A stretch of DNA of 64,000 nucleotides from Armatimonas sp043757465 (GTDB lineage Bacteria > Armatimonadota > Armatimonadia > Armatimonadales > Armatimonadaceae). Shown here one piece after another: positions 34,452 to 43,638 of the stretch. Below the pieces are notes generated by a model. It was given only the letters and a program-made list of their open reading frames with translations, was not told where the DNA came from and ran no database searches. Each line of letters starts with the position of its first letter. Within the stretch, counting starts at the first letter, position 1. Both the position numbers and the translations under genes were made by a program. The stretch spans positions 1-64,000 of the forward strand of contig NZ_JAYVPL010000073.1 of assembly GCF_043757465.1 (NCBI RefSeq), written 5' to 3'.

Positions 34452-34907
34452 TTACCCGCCCGGCTTCGTAATCGGCAACCAGAAGGTCAGCGGTTTCTCG
34501 GGAAGCTCGAAGGTTTCGTCGTAGCGCTCTAGCTCCGGGCCGGAGCCCCGCGTGTAGCCAGAGCCAGGGAGCCAGTCGCTGTAGACGGCCATAATGGTCT
34601 GGCTGATCGTCGCCAGTGTGCAGTCAAAGACCGCGTAGGTTTGGGCGGACACTTCCCAGCGCATCATGCCCTCGGGAACGGTGGCATCGTCGGCGACGGG
34701 AATGGCGGCGAGATAGTCAATGGTCATGGTTGACATCTCAAAGCCGACGGTAAGGCCGTAGAAAATCCCCGGATCGGCTGTGGGCAAGGTGCTGAGATCT
34801 TTTCCCCAGCACTCCCAGAGCGCGGGAATCTCGCCGCCGTGAATGCCGCCCTGATGACGAGCTCCCACGACCACGAAGGCGGGAAGCTTTTGAATTTGTG
34901 ATTGCAT
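34452..34907 (-). CDS. GyrI-like/AraC effector-binding domain protein
   Basis: 151 residues forming a single SHS2-type effector-binding domain: FVVVGARHQGGIHGGEIPAL, IFYGLTVGFE, YLAAIPVADDATVPEGM, YAVFDCTLATISQTI and LERYDETFELPEKPLTFWLP. The family occurs free or fused to AraC/MerR DNA-binding domains and binds amphipathic small molecules. This copy has no DNA-binding part. TAGTAT lies 6 nt upstream of the ATG. Confidence 0.8.
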   Translation of the reverse strand: MQSQIQKLPAFVVVGARHQGGIHGGEIPALWECWGKDLSTLPTADPGIFYGLTVGFEMSTMTIDYLAAIPVADDATVPEGMMRWEVSAQTYAVFDCTLATISQTIMAVYSDWLPGSGYTRGSGPELERYDETFELPEKPLTFWLPITKPGG

Positions 34908-35011
34908 AACCGCATACTACCAAAGATGCCTCTCGCCCGGAAAGGCAAGAAGACAAGAAGACAACTTCGGATTTTTTCTTTTCTCTGGGCAGGATATAAT
35001 AAACGGTTGCA

Positions 35012-35392
35012 ATGTACGAACTGGTTGTTGAGAGGCATTTTTCCGCCGCGCATTTTCTGCCGGACTACCCAGGGCCGTGTTCACGGCTTCATGGGCATAA
35101 CTTTATCGTCCGGGCCTATGTCCGTGGCGAGCGTTTGGATGCGCGTGGCATGCTCGTAGACTTCGGGGTGCTGAAAAAGGCACTGCTGGAAATACTAGAG
35201 GAGCTGGATCACTACCCTCTCAACGAGCTGCCCGCCTTCGCCACACAAAACCCGACCACAGAGAATATCGCCCGGTGGATCGCGGAGACGCTGTGTGCAC
35301 AGGAGCTGGGCGGCGCATATGTGTACAAAGTCGAGGTCTGGGAAACGCCTGGGCAAGCCGCAACCTACTACCCACTGCCGCAGGCAGGATAA
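35012..35392 (+). CDS. queD: 6-carboxytetrahydropterin synthase (QueD)
   Basis: 126 residues. Zinc ligands are H14 in SAAHFL and H27/H29 in RLHGHNF; the catalytic C23 precedes them (GPCSRLHGH). LVDFGVLKK, LDHYPLNEL and NPTTENIARWIAETL complete the fold. It converts 7,8-dihydroneopterin triphosphate to 6-carboxytetrahydropterin for queuosine synthesis. TATAAT at 34995-35000 leaves an 11-nt leader, so there is no room for a preQ1 riboswitch. No other queuosine genes are near; the polysaccharide operon begins 9 bp later and may share this promoter. Confidence 0.9.
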   Translation: MYELVVERHFSAAHFLPDYPGPCSRLHGHNFIVRAYVRGERLDARGMLVDFGVLKKALLEILEELDHYPLNELPAFATQNPTTENIARWIAETLCAQELGGAYVYKVEVWETPGQAATYYPLPQAG

Positions 35393-35401
35393 AAGAGAAC
35401 C

Positions 35402-37318
35402 ATGGACGAGAGAGCACTTCCGCCCCCCATCACGTTGCGTGAGCTGACGCGTATTGTCGGCCGTCGCTGGCTGCTGGCGGTCAGTGTTTTTCTCCTGACC
35501 GTCGTTGCCACTTACTTACTTACGAAGCGCATCACACCGGTCTACGAGAGCAAGTCGCGGGTGCTGTTAGAGTCCGGCACCAGTGGTTCATCGAGTGGAC
35601 TGGGAAGCCTTCTGGGCCTAGTCACCGGCGGGGGCAGTGGCAATGCCTCGCTAGACACGGAGATGGAGAAGATCGAGACCCAGGAGTTCTACAAGAAGCT
35701 CCGCCAGCTCGCGGGGTTGGGGGAGATGGGGCTCGAAGAGGTTCAGTGGCGACTCCAGCTCTCCGCCGGACGTGGGGGACAGGTGATGAACTTCAATGCC
35801 CGCGGGTTAACGGCGGAGCAAGCACAAAAAATCGCCAATAGTGCCGCCGTTCTCTACATCGAGCTGGCTCGCAAGGACGCAAAAGACCGGATCCAGCTCG
35901 ACCGTAAGCGCCTGCTCGATGCCTCCGCCCTTGCTCGTCAGGGAAAAAACCGCACAGAGCGTGCGTTAGAGCGCTTCAACAAGGGGATGGCCGCCTCCGA
36001 TCCCACGGCCTACTTCCGGGGTCGCGCAGAGCGGACGATCCTGGTACGTAGAGACCTGGAGGAAGCGCGCAAGCAAGAAGCGGCCCTCGTGACGCAGATC
36101 CAGACCCAGGAGAAACAGTCTAAGAGCTTGCCTAAAGAGCTCATCAATAGCTATGGCCTTATCAAGAACACCGTCATTGATGGATTTCGCAGTGAGATCG
36201 CCCTCCTGAAGACTCAGCGAAAGATTAAGCTTCTCGACTATCAGGAAGATAGCCCCGAGGTGCAGACTCTCGATACCGAGATTGCCGCCAAGCAAAAAGC
36301 CATTGAGGAGGCGCAGAAAGATGCGTTTTCTATCGGCAATAAGAATGTCGGTCTCAACCCGGACTACATCAATACGAGAAGTGAGCTCCTCCGTGCCCGT
36401 TCCACTCTGGCGACCCTGCGCAAGACAATCGCCGAAACTCAAAACCTGTTAAACGCGCTGGAAAAAGAGCAGACAGGGCTCGCGGATAAGCAGTTCCAGT
36501 ACCTGCGGCTACGCACCGATTTTGAGGCAGCCGCGGAAGCGGACAAAACAGCGCAGACCGGCCTGATCGCCAGCACGCTCAAAGAGGCTACGGGGCAGCC
36601 CTATGTGCGCGTGATTGACTGGGGTCGCAAGCCAGATATGCCTCTCTCCCCCAAGCCGCTCCTCAACACGATTCTCTCCGTCTTTCTGGGTCTCTTTCTG
36701 GGAATCGGGCTGTCGCTGCTGGCGGAGTATTTCTCGACCAAACCCGAGCAAGAACCACCGTTCTTCGAGGAGCCGCTGCCCGCTCTACCCTTAGTAGGGG
36801 GTATTCCCCTTCTTGGAACCGCACCCGCCGCCGCGCCAGGTAACCTGAGCACACGCGATGAGGACCGGCTCCGGGAGATCGGCTACTGGCTGGCGCACCG
36901 TGAGCCCGGCGGGTCCGTCCCTGTGCATCTTCTGCTCGGGGTTCGCTCCGATGACCGTGCGGCGACGCTGGCAGCGCAGCTTGCTGACGTGCTCGGCCAG
37001 GACGGTATCCGGGTGGCCCATCTGGAAGTGGATGCACCGTCGCTAGCGGAGCTTCCCAAGCAGCTTGCGAACCTCACGGCAGCGGGCAACGATCTGATCC
37101 TACTGGCGGGGCCTGCGGTCTGGAATGTTCGCGCCGTTGGGCCGCTGGAGAAGCTGGCAGGGGGGGTGGTTTTAGTCGCCTCACCCGACACGCCTCTGGA
37201 AGAAAGCGTCGCCCGCGCACGGCGGCTCCTGACCAATGGCTACACCCCGCGCTTTCACGGTGTGGTCGCCGCCGAGGAGCTACCCGCACTTGTTGCAATG
37301 GAGACAACAAAGCCATGA
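35402..37318 (+). CDS. Wzz/GumC-type chain-length protein with degenerate BY-kinase domain
   Basis: 638 residues. A Wzz domain opens the protein with a membrane helix at about 21-41. A long periplasmic coiled coil (for example DALQ-like ERALERFNKGM, LRKTIAETQNLLNALEKEQT) leads to a second helix at about 420-445. The cytoplasmic C-terminal part has the Rossmann layout of a bacterial tyrosine kinase, but GVRSDDRAATLAA stands where the Walker A GxxxxGKS/T should be, and there is no Tyr-rich tail. It therefore probably cannot bind ATP, and regulates polymer length or export structurally. First gene of the exopolysaccharide block. Confidence 0.82.
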   Translation: MDERALPPPITLRELTRIVGRRWLLAVSVFLLTVVATYLLTKRITPVYESKSRVLLESGTSGSSSGLGSLLGLVTGGGSGNASLDTEMEKIETQEFYKKLRQLAGLGEMGLEEVQWRLQLSAGRGGQVMNFNARGLTAEQAQKIANSAAVLYIELARKDAKDRIQLDRKRLLDASALARQGKNRTERALERFNKGMAASDPTAYFRGRAERTILVRRDLEEARKQEAALVTQIQTQEKQSKSLPKELINSYGLIKNTVIDGFRSEIALLKTQRKIKLLDYQEDSPEVQTLDTEIAAKQKAIEEAQKDAFSIGNKNVGLNPDYINTRSELLRARSTLATLRKTIAETQNLLNALEKEQTGLADKQFQYLRLRTDFEAAAEADKTAQTGLIASTLKEATGQPYVRVIDWGRKPDMPLSPKPLLNTILSVFLGLFLGIGLSLLAEYFSTKPEQEPPFFEEPLPALPLVGGIPLLGTAPAAAPGNLSTRDEDRLREIGYWLAHREPGGSVPVHLLLGVRSDDRAATLAAQLADVLGQDGIRVAHLEVDAPSLAELPKQLANLTAAGNDLILLAGPAVWNVRAVGPLEKLAGGVVLVASPDTPLEESVARARRLLTNGYTPRFHGVVAAEELPALVAMETTKP

Positions 37319-37334
37319 CGGAGACAAGCAAACC

Positions 37335-38558
37335 ATGACCCCGCTTCTTGCCGCATTTCTACTTTTAAGCGCTCAGGAGACGCAGCAGCCACCGTTGCCC
37401 GTTCCTCCCAGTGTGCTTGCTGTCAATGTCCCGACGGACTACAAGCTCGACACCGACGATGTGGTGCAGATTGAGGTGGATCGGCATGGCTACCTCAACC
37501 GGGCAATGCGCGTCCCTATTGATGGCGCTTTGCGCCTGCCACGCCTTCTGACGCCTATTCCCGTTCGAGGCCTCACCTGCGCCCAGATTGCCACTAAGAT
37601 CACGGATGCCTTGCAAAAAGAGGGCAAGCTGCGCCTGCGCGAAGGGCAGGTTCAGGTAGCCCTTGTCGGGACGCGCGTCCGCCGCATCTATGTTCGGGGA
37701 AATGCCACTTGGGGGCGCGATCTGGATCTGAGAAACGGCTGGCGGGTGACGGAGCTGATCACCATGCTGGGCGGAATTCCTCAGCCAGATCGCATCACGG
37801 TGCGCCTCATCAACCCCGTGCGCCCTGCACCGCTCCTGCTGGACATTGCGGCGATCTTGAAAACTCCCGATCATCCTCAAAATGTCGCGCTCCTCGAAGG
37901 CGACACGCTCACGATGGACCAGCCACTCCGAAAGCGGCTCTTCATCAAGGGCGAAGGCCCTCGTGGGCTCCATGAAATAGACGAGCGCTTCGGGCTACGT
38001 GCCGTGCTGACACAGTTTGGCTACAGTGTCGTGAATGCATCGGGTGACCTGCACCATGTTGTGCTAAAACGCAAGAGTATTGCGGGCGATGTGAACTCCC
38101 CGGAGACCATCACCAAGCTCGATCTCTACGCGCTGCTCACAGATGAGAGTGTCGCGGACGTGCCGCTGCAAGACCTAGACACCCTGGAGATTCCCGCCTC
38201 GCTGGAGTTTGTCTATGTCTGGGGAGAGCTGGGCGGCTCGCGCAAGTACCCGCTGCCCCAGGACCGTAAGACCTATCTCCAGGACATCATGGCAAACGCC
38301 AGTATCACCACGGGGCAGGCGCGTATCGGAGCCATTAAAGTCGCCCGCCTGGGAGCCGATGGCAAGTACACGCTTCTAGGTGAGTTCGACTGGGGCAAGT
38401 ACCTCAAGGACTTCAAGCCGGAGCGCAACCCGGAGATCAAGCCGCAGGATCTGGTCTATGTGCCGTCGGTGCGTCACGCGGATCCCAATACGGTCATCAA
38501 TCAAATTGTGGGGGGGGTGCAGGGACTCTTCTTCCTGCGCAGTATCTTCAAGCTTTGA
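37335..38558 (+). CDS. Polysaccharide export outer-membrane protein (Wza-like)
   Basis: About 407 residues from MTPLLAAFLLLSAQ, a signal peptide without a clear lipobox. The Poly_export domain reads YKLDTDDVVQIEVDRHGYLN and INGALRLP-like VPIDGALRLPRL, followed by SLBB-type units (VRRIYVRGNATWGRDLDLRN; LEFVYVWGELGGSRKYPLPQ; LVYVPSVRHADPNTV). It would form the outer-membrane exit for the polymer handled by the Wzz-like protein. It starts 16 bp after that gene, and its stop overlaps the next start. Confidence 0.82.
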   Translation: MTPLLAAFLLLSAQETQQPPLPVPPSVLAVNVPTDYKLDTDDVVQIEVDRHGYLNRAMRVPIDGALRLPRLLTPIPVRGLTCAQIATKITDALQKEGKLRLREGQVQVALVGTRVRRIYVRGNATWGRDLDLRNGWRVTELITMLGGIPQPDRITVRLINPVRPAPLLLDIAAILKTPDHPQNVALLEGDTLTMDQPLRKRLFIKGEGPRGLHEIDERFGLRAVLTQFGYSVVNASGDLHHVVLKRKSIAGDVNSPETITKLDLYALLTDESVADVPLQDLDTLEIPASLEFVYVWGELGGSRKYPLPQDRKTYLQDIMANASITTGQARIGAIKVARLGADGKYTLLGEFDWGKYLKDFKPERNPEIKPQDLVYVPSVRHADPNTVINQIVGGVQGLFFLRSIFKL

Positions 38559-39955
38559 GCGAGCCCTCCCCCCCCTCGATTCTTGTTCAGAGTGTTTCCA
38601 AGAGCTTCCAGCGCACTGCCGGACGCGGTGGCGACTTGCGTGAGCGTTTTGCGCGGCGTGTGCGCGGGGAAAAGCAGCCCAGCGGGGCGTTTCTCGCGCT
38701 GGACGATGTCTGTTTTACGGTCAAGCCCGGCCAGCCTGTCGGGATCATCGGACACAACGGCTCGGGGAAGTCTACCCTCCTCAAGCTCCTCACCGGGATT
38801 CTCAAGCCCACCAGTGGTAGCCTCGCGGTTCATGGGCGTATCGGGGCGCTGATCGAAGTGGGCGCGGGCTTCCATCCGGATCTCTCGGGCCGCGAGAATG
38901 TCTTTCTGGCGGGCTCGATTCTTGGGCTCACCCGCCAGCAAGTGCGCGAGCGCTACGACCAGATCGTGGACTTTGCCGGACTCGCGGACTTTATGGAGAC
39001 CCCCGTGAAGCGCTACTCGTCGGGGATGTACATGCGCCTGGGCTTTGCCATTGTCGCGCACCTAGACCCGGAAGTGCTGCTCATTGATGAGGTGCTCGCC
39101 GTGGGCGATGCGTTTTTTCAGAACAAGTGCCTGCGCTTCTTAAAAGAGTTTGTGAAGAAAGGCGGCACGGTGGTCTTTGTCAGCCACGCACTGGGGCAAG
39201 TGGAGCTTCTCTGCGAGGACTGCCTGTGGCTGGATCATGGTAAAGCACGCTTCTTTGGCCCCACCGAAAAAGCAATTATGCTCTACCACGACGTGGTCAA
39301 CGAGCGCGAGGACGCTGAGTTCGCACGCCTCTATCCCGTGGAGTGGGAGGCCCAACAAGCTGAGAAATGCCGCATCGCCGAGGAAGCGCGGCTTGAGGCG
39401 CAGCGTGTTCAGCGTGAAGCCTACGACGCGGAGCGAGTCGAGCAAGAGCGCCTTGCCGCCCAAGAGACCGAGCGCCGCGCCGGCGAGGCTCTCCTCCAGG
39501 AAGCAGAGGCCGCTCGCAGAGCTACCCCCACCCGTGCGCGACTGACCGGGGTCACCCTCCGCGACGCTCACGGGGTGGCCCGCACGGCCTTTCAAGTGGG
39601 GGAGCGTGTTGGTATCGAGATCAGCTACCTCTTTGGCCGCCCTCTTCCGGAGCCGGCTATCGGCTTCGACCTCTTTCGCGTACCCGACAACCTGCATGTC
39701 TTTACCACCAGCAACTTTGATCACTGTGTCTCCTATGCCAATGCCAGTGGAGCAGGCACCCTCCGGTTCACCATCCCCTCCCTCACTCTGCCCACGGGCA
39801 CCTACCGGGTTCAGGTCAATGTCTACCCCGACACCACCCAGCCCGACTGGTCTGTGGCTCCCGAAGATGTCCTCCCGGATGCGGTACACTTTAGCGTGAC
39901 CCACTCGTGTGTAACTCATGGAGTCGCTTTTCTTGCTGTGGAGTGGAATACATGA
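38555..39955 (+). CDS. Polysaccharide ABC transporter ATPase with carbohydrate-binding tail (Wzt-like)
   Basis: 466 residues, starting at TTG 38555, which overlaps the previous stop (TTGA). The ATPase domain has Walker A GHNGSGKST at 66-74, VGAGFHPDLSGRENVFLAGS, the signature region RYSSGMYMRLGFAIVAHLDP and Walker B VLLIDEVLAVGD: the capsule/O-antigen export subfamily. A charged coiled coil (residues about 265-320) links to a Wzt C-terminal beta-sandwich (GFDLFRVPDNLHVFTTSN) that reads the chain terminus. The matching permease (Wzm) is not in the window, which is unusual since the two are normally adjacent. Confidence 0.88.
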   Translation: MSEPSPPSILVQSVSKSFQRTAGRGGDLRERFARRVRGEKQPSGAFLALDDVCFTVKPGQPVGIIGHNGSGKSTLLKLLTGILKPTSGSLAVHGRIGALIEVGAGFHPDLSGRENVFLAGSILGLTRQQVRERYDQIVDFAGLADFMETPVKRYSSGMYMRLGFAIVAHLDPEVLLIDEVLAVGDAFFQNKCLRFLKEFVKKGGTVVFVSHALGQVELLCEDCLWLDHGKARFFGPTEKAIMLYHDVVNEREDAEFARLYPVEWEAQQAEKCRIAEEARLEAQRVQREAYDAERVEQERLAAQETERRAGEALLQEAEAARRATPTRARLTGVTLRDAHGVARTAFQVGERVGIEISYLFGRPLPEPAIGFDLFRVPDNLHVFTTSNFDHCVSYANASGAGTLRFTIPSLTLPTGTYRVQVNVYPDTTQPDWSVAPEDVLPDAVHFSVTHSCVTHGVAFLAVEWNT

Positions 39956-41088
39956 TCCGTCCGCTCCTGGCCAAGCTCTCCAACCGTCTCCATCGCATAG
40001 ACGAGATCGGGGATCGGCAGGCAGTGCTACTCACCGAGCTTGCGGCAGTTCGTGCGGAGCTCGCGGCGCTACGCGCAGAGCACGCGCAGAGCCAAGCCCA
40101 GCTCACGGCGAAACAGGAAGCCGATACTACAGCGCTGCGTGCGGCACTCTCAGCCCTCTCTCCCCAGCTGGAGCTACTGCTCCAGGCGGAGCTAGACAGC
40201 CGGGGCCATGTCCTGGCGGCGCTGGAGCCCCTGCGGCTCGCGCAGGGACGCATTGAGAGCCGCCAGACCCAGACGATTCCCCCCGAGAATTGGGATGCGA
40301 TGGGCTTTGGTGTCACGTCGCAGTTTGGAGAGGATGGCTTTCTCCAGCACTTGATCCGACAGGTTCCTGGAGCTCCCCGTAGCTTTGTGGAGTTCGGGGT
40401 GGAGGACTACCGCCAAGCAAACACCCGCTTTCTGCTGGAAAAGGATCGCTGGCGAGGGCTTGTTCTGGATGGCAGTGAGGAGAATATTGCCGCCCTTTGT
40501 GGAGGAGATGCCGCCTACTGGATGCGGGACCTGACCGCTGTCGCCGCTTTTATCACCCGAGAAAATATCAATGCGCTACTAATGCAGCATGGCTTTACCG
40601 GTGAGCTGGGACTTCTCTCAATCGACATTGACGGCAACGATCTCTGGGTATGGCAAGCAATCGAGGCGGTCACCCCTCAGCTTGTCTCCGTGGAGTACAA
40701 CTTCCGTTTCGGCCCGGATGCAGCCGTGGCCGTGCCTTATAGCCCGACCTTCGATAAAAATACGGCTCATCCAAGCCGCCTCTACTACGGCGCTTCGCTC
40801 CGTGCCCTTACCGGGCTTGCCGACGAGCGAGGCTACGAGCTGGTGGGCTGCTCGGATGGCGGCGTCAATGCCTTCTTTGTCCGCCGTGATGTCCGGCCGC
40901 CGACCCTACCGCGCCGTACCGTTGCGGAGGCATTTCGCGCCGGTCAGCACGCGGAGTGGCACGATCCAGAGCAGGGAAAGACCATCGCCCAGGTTCTCCG
41001 AAAGAGCTATGCGGAGCAGAATGCTCTGCTACTCAGCCTTCCTTTAGAACACTTTTCGCACTGGGAAGCCCCCCAACGATCACTATGA
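39952..41088 (+). CDS. FkbM-like methyltransferase with N-terminal coiled coil
   Basis: About 378 residues. The start is an ATGA overlap with the Wzt-like stop. Residues about 10-75 form an Ala/Glu-rich coiled coil. The rest follows the FkbM/SAM-dependent layout: QFGEDGFLQHLI, RSFVEFGVEDYRQANTRFLL (in part), LVLDGSEENI, LLSIDIDGNDLWVW and PQLVSVEYNFRFG. FkbM-like enzymes in polysaccharide clusters O-methylate sugars, sometimes as terminal caps recognised by Wzt tails, which would fit its position. The AdoMet loop is E-F-G-V-E-D. Confidence 0.7.
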   Translation: MIRPLLAKLSNRLHRIDEIGDRQAVLLTELAAVRAELAALRAEHAQSQAQLTAKQEADTTALRAALSALSPQLELLLQAELDSRGHVLAALEPLRLAQGRIESRQTQTIPPENWDAMGFGVTSQFGEDGFLQHLIRQVPGAPRSFVEFGVEDYRQANTRFLLEKDRWRGLVLDGSEENIAALCGGDAAYWMRDLTAVAAFITRENINALLMQHGFTGELGLLSIDIDGNDLWVWQAIEAVTPQLVSVEYNFRFGPDAAVAVPYSPTFDKNTAHPSRLYYGASLRALTGLADERGYELVGCSDGGVNAFFVRRDVRPPTLPRRTVAEAFRAGQHAEWHDPEQGKTIAQVLRKSYAEQNALLLSLPLEHFSHWEAPQRSL

Positions 41089-43637
41089 GCCCCACTGTCT
41101 TCGTCACCATTGCCGCAAAAACAGAGCTACCTTCTGTTCGTCTGCTCCATGCCTCTGTGCAACAACATCACCCCGGTACGGATTTCCTCGTCCTGCTCCT
41201 GGATGAGCCCGAGGGGGCTTTCGATCCCGCTACCGAACCCTTCCAAATCTGGCAGCTCTCGCAGCGGGCGAGCTGGCCACGCTGGCGTGTCTGCGCCTTT
41301 GTCTGTGAGCAAGAGGCACTTCGCCAGGCCGCCACTCCGGTCTTTCTCGATGAGCTGATCGCCTTTGGAGCGTGGGAGAAAATCGTCTATCTGGATGCCC
41401 GCTCGTACCTCTATGCGCCCATGACCGGGCTCCTCGAGGCGCTGGAGTGCAACCGATTTGTTTTGACCCCACGCCTGACACAGCCGCTGCACGGCTCCGC
41501 CCGACCGAACCACTTCGACTGGCTCCAGGCGGGCGCGGCGAGTACGCTACTGATCGGGCTGACGACCCATGTCGAGAACCGCTATGCTCTGCGGCAGTGG
41601 CGCGAGTGGACCTTCTCTTTTCACCACCTTGAGCACCCCGCGCACTTTGTGCCGCTCAAGCCCGACAGCCTAGTCTTCTTGTGGCCCCGCTCCAGTGCTG
41701 TCTTCTCCGCGCCGGGCTACGGCATCTCCTACTGGAACCTGCATGAGCAAACCCCGGAGCTGGTGCAGACGCTGGTTGTCTTTCACTTCCTGGGCTACGA
41801 CCCTCATTTCCCCGACGAGATCGCCGTTGGCCAGGATCGAGCGCCCCTGGCTGAGTATCCCTTTGTCCGCCCTCTCCTAGACGACTACCGGGCGAAGCTG
41901 GAGCAGGCAGGGGGAGCGGCGGCGCGTACCTGGCGCTACGGCTGGTCGCACTTTTCCAATGGGGTGCGCGTTCCGCCGCTGGGCCGGGAGCTCTACCGGG
42001 AGAATGCCGCGATGGCTCGGCGCTGGGAGCGCCCTTTCCTGGTCAACGACGATGACTGTCTCTTTGTGCACCTGAAGGAGGAGGTCGGACCCTCGGGAGC
42101 TCTCTGCAAGGGAGGTATTCCCCGCCTGTGGTGGGAGGTGTGGCGACGAACCCCGGAGCTGGCCTCGCGCTTCCCCGAGCCCTTCGCCCAGGATCGCCGC
42201 GCCTTTGCCCAGTGGGCACAAGCCGGCAAACCGCTGGGTACTCTGGATCCTGCCGTCTACGATCCCGCCTTCCTTCCCTCGCCCCAGCCCCTGTCCGCCT
42301 CGGCTCTCCAGCGAGATCGTGCGCTTGGGCTACGCGGCTCCCTGCTGCGGCGCACCGCCCACCTAGCCCGTAAGACCGGGGGAAGCGTACTCCGCCTCGT
42401 GCTCAAAGGTCGTCCCGAGCTACTGGATCAGCTCTACTTCACCTACGTGGAGCGTACTACCCAGGCACAGGCACAGCAGAGTCTCGCCGCTCTCGCCGCC
42501 CCCCGGCCTTCGTCGGAGCCCCTTTCCCATGCCACCACCTTTGGGGTGAATGTCGCCGGGTACCTGACCGGCGAGTTCGGGCTCGCCGAGGCCGGGCGCA
42601 GTGTTGTGCGGGCGATCCAGAGCGCTGAGATTCCCTTTGTCCTGCGTAACTACATTCTTGCCAGCCACCGCTGGGGTGACCAGACCCTGACCACATTCTC
42701 CGACGAGGCGCCCTACCCGATCAACCTCCTGATGTTCAATGGCCCGGAGCTTCCTCTGATCCGGCAGGAGTTCGGGGATGCTTGGTTTCGGGGAAAGTAC
42801 AACGTGGGGCTGTGGTACTGGGAGACTCAGAAAATCCCCGACGACTGGTTCCCCGCTCTGAAAGTGCTCGATGAGGTCTGGACAACCTCCGCCTTTGTCG
42901 CGGAGGCCGTGGCGAAGTCCACAGGCGCAAAGGTTTCCCGTATTCTTAACCCGATTCAGATCGACGAAACCCGGGTGGTTCCCGAACGTGCTCCGTTTGG
43001 CTTGCCTGAGGAAACATTTCTTTTTCTATTCTCCTTTGATTTTCACAGCTATGCCGAGCGCAAGTACCCGATGGCTGTGGTCGAGGCGTTCAAGCAGGCG
43101 TTTGGTGCCCGGAAGGATGTGGGCCTGGTTATCAAGTGCCTCAACAGCGCGACCTACCCCGAGAAGGCGCAGGCACTTCATGCCTCACTGGCGGGGATCA
43201 ATGCCTTTTTTGTCGATCGTTATCTCGAACGCTACGAGATGTTCAGCCTGATTGCTGCCTGCAACAGCTATGTCTCCCTGCATCGCACCGAGGGACTGGG
43301 CCTAGGAATGGCGGAGGCGATGTATCTGGGCAAACCCGTGATCGGAACGGGCTACTCGGGGAATATGGACTTTATGAATGAGGATAATAGCCTCCTGATC
43401 CGCTACAAGCTTATCGAGATCGCGCAGGACTACGGTGTCTACAAAAAAGGTAACCTCTGGGCCGATCCTGACACTGGTCATGCCACGGAAGTGATGCAGA
43501 AACTGGTGGAGGACCCCGCACTTGCGGCGCGAATCGGGGCGCAAGCACGCCAGGACATTCATACCAACTTCAGCCCACAGGCTGCAGGTCGGCGCATCGA
43601 GGAGCGCTTGCGGGAGATTCTGCGAGAGCGCGCCTGA
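41085..43637 (+). CDS. Two-domain glycosyltransferase (unclassified GT + GT4)
   Basis: About 850 residues, with an ATGA overlap with the previous stop. The N-terminal half (1-290) has a GT-A-like pattern (VTIAAKTELPSVRLLHAS, WEKIVYLDARSYLYAPMTGL, NRFVLTPRLTQPLHG), but the D-x-D expected after the YLD strand reads D-A-R, so metal binding may be lost. A linker leads to a GT-B/GT4 domain (from about 485): GEFGLAEAGRSVVRAI, VGLWYWETQKIPDDWF, FLFSFDFHSYAERKYPM and HRTEGLGLGMAEAMYLGKPV. It would extend the exported polysaccharide on the cytoplasmic side. Confidence 0.8.
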   Translation: MSPTVFVTIAAKTELPSVRLLHASVQQHHPGTDFLVLLLDEPEGAFDPATEPFQIWQLSQRASWPRWRVCAFVCEQEALRQAATPVFLDELIAFGAWEKIVYLDARSYLYAPMTGLLEALECNRFVLTPRLTQPLHGSARPNHFDWLQAGAASTLLIGLTTHVENRYALRQWREWTFSFHHLEHPAHFVPLKPDSLVFLWPRSSAVFSAPGYGISYWNLHEQTPELVQTLVVFHFLGYDPHFPDEIAVGQDRAPLAEYPFVRPLLDDYRAKLEQAGGAAARTWRYGWSHFSNGVRVPPLGRELYRENAAMARRWERPFLVNDDDCLFVHLKEEVGPSGALCKGGIPRLWWEVWRRTPELASRFPEPFAQDRRAFAQWAQAGKPLGTLDPAVYDPAFLPSPQPLSASALQRDRALGLRGSLLRRTAHLARKTGGSVLRLVLKGRPELLDQLYFTYVERTTQAQAQQSLAALAAPRPSSEPLSHATTFGVNVAGYLTGEFGLAEAGRSVVRAIQSAEIPFVLRNYILASHRWGDQTLTTFSDEAPYPINLLMFNGPELPLIRQEFGDAWFRGKYNVGLWYWETQKIPDDWFPALKVLDEVWTTSAFVAEAVAKSTGAKVSRILNPIQIDETRVVPERAPFGLPEETFLFLFSFDFHSYAERKYPMAVVEAFKQAFGARKDVGLVIKCLNSATYPEKAQALHASLAGINAFFVDRYLERYEMFSLIAACNSYVSLHRTEGLGLGMAEAMYLGKPVIGTGYSGNMDFMNEDNSLLIRYKLIEIAQDYGVYKKGNLWADPDTGHATEVMQKLVEDPALAARIGAQARQDIHTNFSPQAAGRRIEERLREILRERA

Positions 43638-43638
43638 T

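Noticed and set aside
34908..35011. Possible preQ1 riboswitch before queD
   Set aside because: TATAAT at 34995-35000 leaves about 11 nt of leader; no aptamer fits, and the upstream sequence shows no preQ1 pattern.
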